Made by a program: the position numbers and the translations under genes. Shown here one piece after another: positions 7,931-10,812 of a DNA stretch of 10,812 bases. The DNA is from Pseudomonadota bacterium. GTDB taxonomy: Bacteria > Pseudomonadota > Gammaproteobacteria > Burkholderiales > Thiobacillaceae. Positions within the stretch are counted from its first letter, which is position 1. Every line of letters begins with the position of its first letter. The stretch lies in the NCBI GenBank assembly GCA_021847385.1, contig JAJZTV010000050.1, forward strand, positions 1-10,812. The letters run 5' to 3'. The notes below the pieces were generated by a model. The model did not search any database, was not told the DNA's origin, and saw nothing but the letters and a program-made list of their open reading frames with translations.

Positions 7931-8647
7931 ATGGCAGAGGCGCTATTCCCGTTCGATAAGAAAGACATCAAGCTGTGCCGCTTCGAAGACATGCATCTTC
8001 AGGTCGGCCAGCGCGTGGAGCTGCAGCGTATCCCCCCCGGCATCAACCCCCGGTTATTCAGCGTGTTGATCGGTTATGCACCCGGCGAGAGCCTGCTGGT
8101 GCGTATGCCCTTGCTCAGCAATCTGCCGGCCGATCTGCAGGAAGGCGATCGGCTCTATCTGCGCGTCTCGTCGGGGACGCAAGCGTTCGGTTTCGCCACC
8201 AAGGTGCAACGTTTGTGCATCGTGCCCTTTCACTATATGCACTTGGCCATGCCGAGCGAGATTCAATGTGTCGACATTCGTCACGATCAACGCTTTACGG
8301 TCGATATCCTGGCCGAGATCAAGGCAACGGGCCGCGATTGGCAACCGGCCTTGATGCTGGACTTGGCCGAGGGCGGCAGTATGGTCGAGTGCGCCCACAC
8401 CGTCGGCGAGCCGGGTACGGCGGTCGAATTGCGGTTTAGCATCCCGGCTGGGCACGCCGAGCAGGAAGTGACGTTGACCTTGGCCGGCAAGATACACAAG
8501 ACCGAGCCCAGGCATCGGGAAGATGGCCTACAGGCGTATCGCCATGGCATCGAATTCGCCGAATTGAGTGGCAACGATGCACTGCTGCTGCAAAATTTCT
8601 TGTTCCGGTTGATGCTCGATCATCACCCCCGCCAAGAGGCAAATTAA
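7931..8647 (+). CDS. YcgR-like flagellar brake protein (YcgR N-terminal plus PilZ domain)
   Basis: This 238-residue protein has an N-terminal beta-rich region (about 20-105) resembling the YcgR/PilZN domain: LQVGQRVELQRI, GYAPGESLLVRMP, EGDRLYLRV. A PilZ domain follows (about 115-225) with RHDQR (Arg117, Arg121), DLAEGG (144-149) and GIEF (197-200). In the second motif Ala146 replaces the usual Ser of DxSxxG, so affinity for c-di-GMP may be altered. YcgR proteins act on the flagellar motor when c-di-GMP is high. No flagellar gene is in the window, so the target is inferred from family only. A weak purine stretch (AGAGAGA, 7917-7923) precedes the ATG. It lies 42 bp after the small PilZ gene and is probably in the same operon. 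Confidence 0.85.
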   Translation: MAEALFPFDKKDIKLCRFEDMHLQVGQRVELQRIPPGINPRLFSVLIGYAPGESLLVRMPLLSNLPADLQEGDRLYLRVSSGTQAFGFATKVQRLCIVPFHYMHLAMPSEIQCVDIRHDQRFTVDILAEIKATGRDWQPALMLDLAEGGSMVECAHTVGEPGTAVELRFSIPAGHAEQEVTLTLAGKIHKTEPRHREDGLQAYRHGIEFAELSGNDALLLQNFLFRLMLDHHPRQEAN

Positions 8648-8683
8648 AATTGCCGCATACTGTGTTTTGCCCTCGATGACGCC

Positions 8684-9922
8684 ATGATTTCGATCCACCG
8701 TTATATCCTGCCTCGAGTAGTCATTGCCTGGTTGTTGGTTTCCTTGCTGGTCGGCGGCGTTGTCTTCTGGGTGGAGATCGAACGCATCGACGACAGGGCC
8801 GCGGCATTGGCGCTGAACGAGGCGCATCGTTTTCCGGCCGAGCTGCTGCAACAGAAGAAATTGGATGAAATCCAGGCGCATTTGGCCAGCCTTACGCGCC
8901 AGCATTTCGCCATTGTCGAGCTGTACGACGCCAATCGTGTCGTGGTGGCCGATCGTGTCGCGGAGGGACAGGCGGGGCTTGAGCGATCGCTGCAAGGCTT
9001 CGCGCACGGTTTCCCGGAGAAAAGTTCGATCACATACCATCGTCTGCGCATCGACGATAAGTGGGTCTTGCAGGTATTGGTGCCTTTGCGCGATCGGGCC
9101 GGCAAACTGTCCGGCTTCCTCGAGGGCGTCTATATCGTCGACCGCGAGACCGAAGACGGCATATACGCCGATATCGCTTATACGATTGCCTTCGTGATGT
9201 TGGCCGTGCTCGCCACCACGATGGTGCTTTACCCGCTGGCGATCGCGCTCAACCGAAATGTCGTGCGGCAATCCAAACAGATCCTGCGCGGCAATCTGGA
9301 GATGATGGCGGTGCTGGGTAGCGCCATCGCCAAGCGCGATTCGGATACGCATAGCCACAACTATCGGGTGACCTTGTATGCCGTTGCGCTGGCCGAGGCC
9401 ATTCGGTTGGATGCGGAAAAGATCAGGCAACTCATCTCCGGCGCCTTCTTGCACGATGTCGGCAAGATCGGCATTCCCGATGGCATTCTGCTCAAACCCG
9501 GCAAGCTCGACGACAACGAGTTCAAGATCATGAAGACCCATGTCGAGCTGGGCGAAGACATCATCCGCAATTCCGAGTTCCTGTCCTCCACGCACGACGT
9601 TGTGGCATGCCATCACGAGAAGTTCGACGGCAGTGGCTATCCGCGCGGCCTTTCCGGCAAGGCTATTCCGGCGGTGGCAAGGGTTTTCGCGATCGCCGAC
9701 GTATTCGATGCGCTCACGTCCAAGCGGCCTTACAAGCCAGCCATGGCCTTGGCCGATGCACTCAAGATATTGCGCGACGGCGCCGGCAAGCATTTCGACC
9801 CGTCGATCCTCCAGGTCTTCGAAAACATCGCCTTGGAGCAATACACGACCTTGCATGCCGCCGAGGAGGAATGGCTACGCGGTCGTCTGGAGAAAGTGCT
9901 GGGCACTTACTACGGTATCTAA
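8684..9922 (+). CDS. Membrane HD-GYP cyclic-di-GMP phosphodiesterase with periplasmic sensor
   Basis: HD-GYP proteins hydrolyse cyclic-di-GMP. This 412-residue protein has a first membrane helix (about 11-30), an extracytoplasmic sensor region of about 130 residues (31-162), a second helix (about 165-187), and a cytoplasmic HD-GYP domain (about 205-385). Catalytic features are intact: HSHNYRV (His223/His225), HDVGKIGIPD (His257, Asp258), HHEKFDGSGYP (His310, His311, GYP 318-320), then ARVFAIADVFDALTSKRPYK. The sensor region resembles a small PAS/CACHE-like ligand-binding domain, but I cannot assign a ligand. The ATG at 8684 is chosen because it begins the basic residues and first helix; no clear Shine-Dalgarno is visible. 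It follows the YcgR-like gene by 36 bp and probably ends the operon. Confidence 0.93.
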   Translation: MISIHRYILPRVVIAWLLVSLLVGGVVFWVEIERIDDRAAALALNEAHRFPAELLQQKKLDEIQAHLASLTRQHFAIVELYDANRVVVADRVAEGQAGLERSLQGFAHGFPEKSSITYHRLRIDDKWVLQVLVPLRDRAGKLSGFLEGVYIVDRETEDGIYADIAYTIAFVMLAVLATTMVLYPLAIALNRNVVRQSKQILRGNLEMMAVLGSAIAKRDSDTHSHNYRVTLYAVALAEAIRLDAEKIRQLISGAFLHDVGKIGIPDGILLKPGKLDDNEFKIMKTHVELGEDIIRNSEFLSSTHDVVACHHEKFDGSGYPRGLSGKAIPAVARVFAIADVFDALTSKRPYKPAMALADALKILRDGAGKHFDPSILQVFENIALEQYTTLHAAEEEWLRGRLEKVLGTYYGI

Positions 9923-9938
9923 AAATACCGCGAGTACG

Positions 9939-10370
9939 TTAGCCCGGTTTTTCCCACGGTTCGATCGGACCGGGCACGGCCGTGAACAAGGGGTGCGGTT
10001 CGAGCTGTTCGATTTTCTTGAGTTCAAGCAGTCGTGCCGGATCGCGCACGGCCAATTTCTGTTCGAGATGCTGTCGTTCGAAATCGATCTGGCCCTGCGT
10101 CACCGCGAAGGTGACGATCCGGCCAGCTTGACCGATCTTGCCGGCATCGAAGCTGTAGCCGCGCGCGGTCGCCTCGGTTTGCACCGCGCGCAGATAGGCC
10201 GCCATCGCTTCCAGCGGCGCCGGCTGGGCCTGGAAACGGGCGAGCTGCGGATGCCGGGTATAGCCGCGGGTCTCGCCGCGCAACACGGCCTGGGCCAGCA
10301 GCGCCTCGCGCCAGAGCGCGACCAGGCCCTTGGCGTCGAGATAGCGCGGATGCAAGGACCACAAGCGCAT
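9939..10370 (-). CDS. Pyrimidine-dimer DNA glycosylase / endonuclease V-family protein
   Basis: The 143-residue product begins MRLWSLHPRYLDAKGLVALWREALLAQ and contains GYTRHPQLARF. I recognise this as the bacterial branch of the T4 endonuclease V-like family (Pyr_excise), which cuts DNA at UV-induced pyrimidine dimers. Glu22, in WRE, aligns by eye with the catalytic Glu23 (YRE) of the T4 enzyme. The T4 nucleophile Thr2 is absent: the sequence reads Met-Arg where T4 reads Met-Thr-Arg. The ATG whose first base is 10370 is chosen because it gives the family N-terminus, though no Shine-Dalgarno is seen. The frame stays open further upstream, but only over polA. It lies 13 bp downstream of the polA stop on the same strand, so the two are probably cotranscribed. 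Substrate specificity is by family only. Confidence 0.75.
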   Translation of the reverse strand: MRLWSLHPRYLDAKGLVALWREALLAQAVLRGETRGYTRHPQLARFQAQPAPLEAMAAYLRAVQTEATARGYSFDAGKIGQAGRIVTFAVTQGQIDFERQHLEQKLAVRDPARLLELKKIEQLEPHPLFTAVPGPIEPWEKPG

Positions 10371-10383
10371 CGTGCGAAAACGG

Positions 10384-10812
10384 CTAGTGCGCCGCCTCCC
10401 AGTTGGGGCCGGTGCCGACCTCCACCTTGAGCGGCACCTTGAGTTCGGCCACATTGCACATCAAGGCCGGTAGGTGTTGCTGCACCAAGGCCAGTTCGGC
10501 TGCCGCCACTTCCAGCACCAATTCGTCGTGCACCTGCATGATCAGCCGAGTCTTGAGCGCCTCTTTATCCAACCAGTTCTGCACCGCGAGCATCGCCAGC
10601 TTGATCAGGTCGGCGGCGGTGCCCTGCATCGGCGCGTTGATCGCGGCGCGCTCGGCGCCCTGGCGCCGGGCCGGGTTGCCGCTGCGGATCTCCGGCAAAT
10701 AGAGGCGGCGGCCGAACAGGGTCTCGACATAGCCCAGTTCCTTGGCCTGCTCGCGGGTGCGCGCCATGTAGTCGGCGACGCCGGGATAACGGGCGAAGTA
10801 GCGGTCGATATA
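10384..10812 (-). CDS. polA: DNA polymerase I, C-terminal part (5' end outside window)
   Basis: The visible 142 residues are the end of the Pol I polymerase domain, which fills gaps during repair and Okazaki-fragment processing. The frame is open to the right edge, so most of the gene lies beyond it. Diagnostic segments in order are YIDRYFARYPGVADYM (1-16), TLFGRRLYLPEIRSGN, ERAAINAPMQGTAADLIKLAM, and the family C palm motif QVHDELVLEV with the metal-binding aspartate. It ends NWEAAH with TAG at 10384-10386. The endonuclease V-family gene follows immediately on the same strand, a plausible repair pairing. Confidence 0.96.
   Translation of the reverse strand, partial: YIDRYFARYPGVADYMARTREQAKELGYVETLFGRRLYLPEIRSGNPARRQGAERAAINAPMQGTAADLIKLAMLAVQNWLDKEALKTRLIMQVHDELVLEVAAAELALVQQHLPALMCNVAELKVPLKVEVGTGPNWEAAH

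Noticed and set aside
8638..8654. Hairpin GGCAA-ATTAAAA-TTGCC over the stop of the YcgR-like gene
   Set aside because: It has only five base pairs and no adjacent T-run, and the HD-GYP gene starts 36 bp later on the same strand, so termination here is unlikely.
9913..9930. Hairpin CGGTAT-CTAAAA-ATACCG spanning the HD-GYP stop, between convergent genes
   Set aside because: The 6-bp stem is AT-containing and no T-run follows on either strand. It could be a weak bidirectional terminator, but the evidence is too thin to annotate.

Overview
The window reads as a GC-rich proteobacterial chromosome segment, most likely betaproteobacterial or a related sulfur-oxidiser-like lineage. That placement is an inference from gene families and layout (a zinc-ribbon/DUF3426 protein upstream, a split glycine decarboxylase, c-di-GMP signalling genes, polA); no rRNA or other taxonomic marker is present. 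Eleven protein genes are supported, nine on the + strand and two on the - strand. Two genes are cut by the window edges: the DUF3426 gene at the left and polA at the right.

Left edge (1-868): the 3' part of a zinc-ribbon, single-membrane-span DUF3426 protein. Bases 869-1143 hold a sigma70-type promoter (TTGCCG-18 bp-TATAGT), a complete tandem glycine riboswitch, and an expression platform that can hide the ribosome-binding site of the next gene.

Centre (1144-7075): a glycine cleavage operon in the order lipA - gcvT - gcvH - gcvPA - tpx - gcvPB. LipA makes the lipoyl group that GcvH needs. GcvPA/GcvPB decarboxylate glycine and load the aminomethyl group onto lipoyl-GcvH. GcvT passes the one-carbon unit to tetrahydrofolate. 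Two points of layout stand out: lipA is the first gene behind the glycine riboswitch, and a thiol peroxidase gene (tpx) sits between the two halves of the decarboxylase. The gcvH-gcvPA gap carries a purine-rich/pyrimidine-rich imperfect inverted repeat that looks like an inserted intergenic element.

Right centre (7060-9922): dgkA (diacylglycerol kinase) overlaps the end of gcvPB. It is followed by a small PilZ protein, a YcgR-like two-domain PilZ protein, and a membrane HD-GYP phosphodiesterase. The last three form a compact cyclic-di-GMP sensing and degradation module.

Right edge (9939-10812, - strand): the C-terminal end of DNA polymerase I, followed 13 bp downstream by a small protein of the pyrimidine-dimer glycosylase (T4 endonuclease V-like) family. 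These two converge tail-to-tail on the HD-GYP gene.

I found no rRNA, tRNA, CRISPR array, insertion sequence or prophage gene. The most distinctive content is regulatory and organisational: a glycine riboswitch controlling lipA-gcv, with a proposed SD-sequestering hairpin and a TTG start. I did not find a wholly new defence or mobile system.
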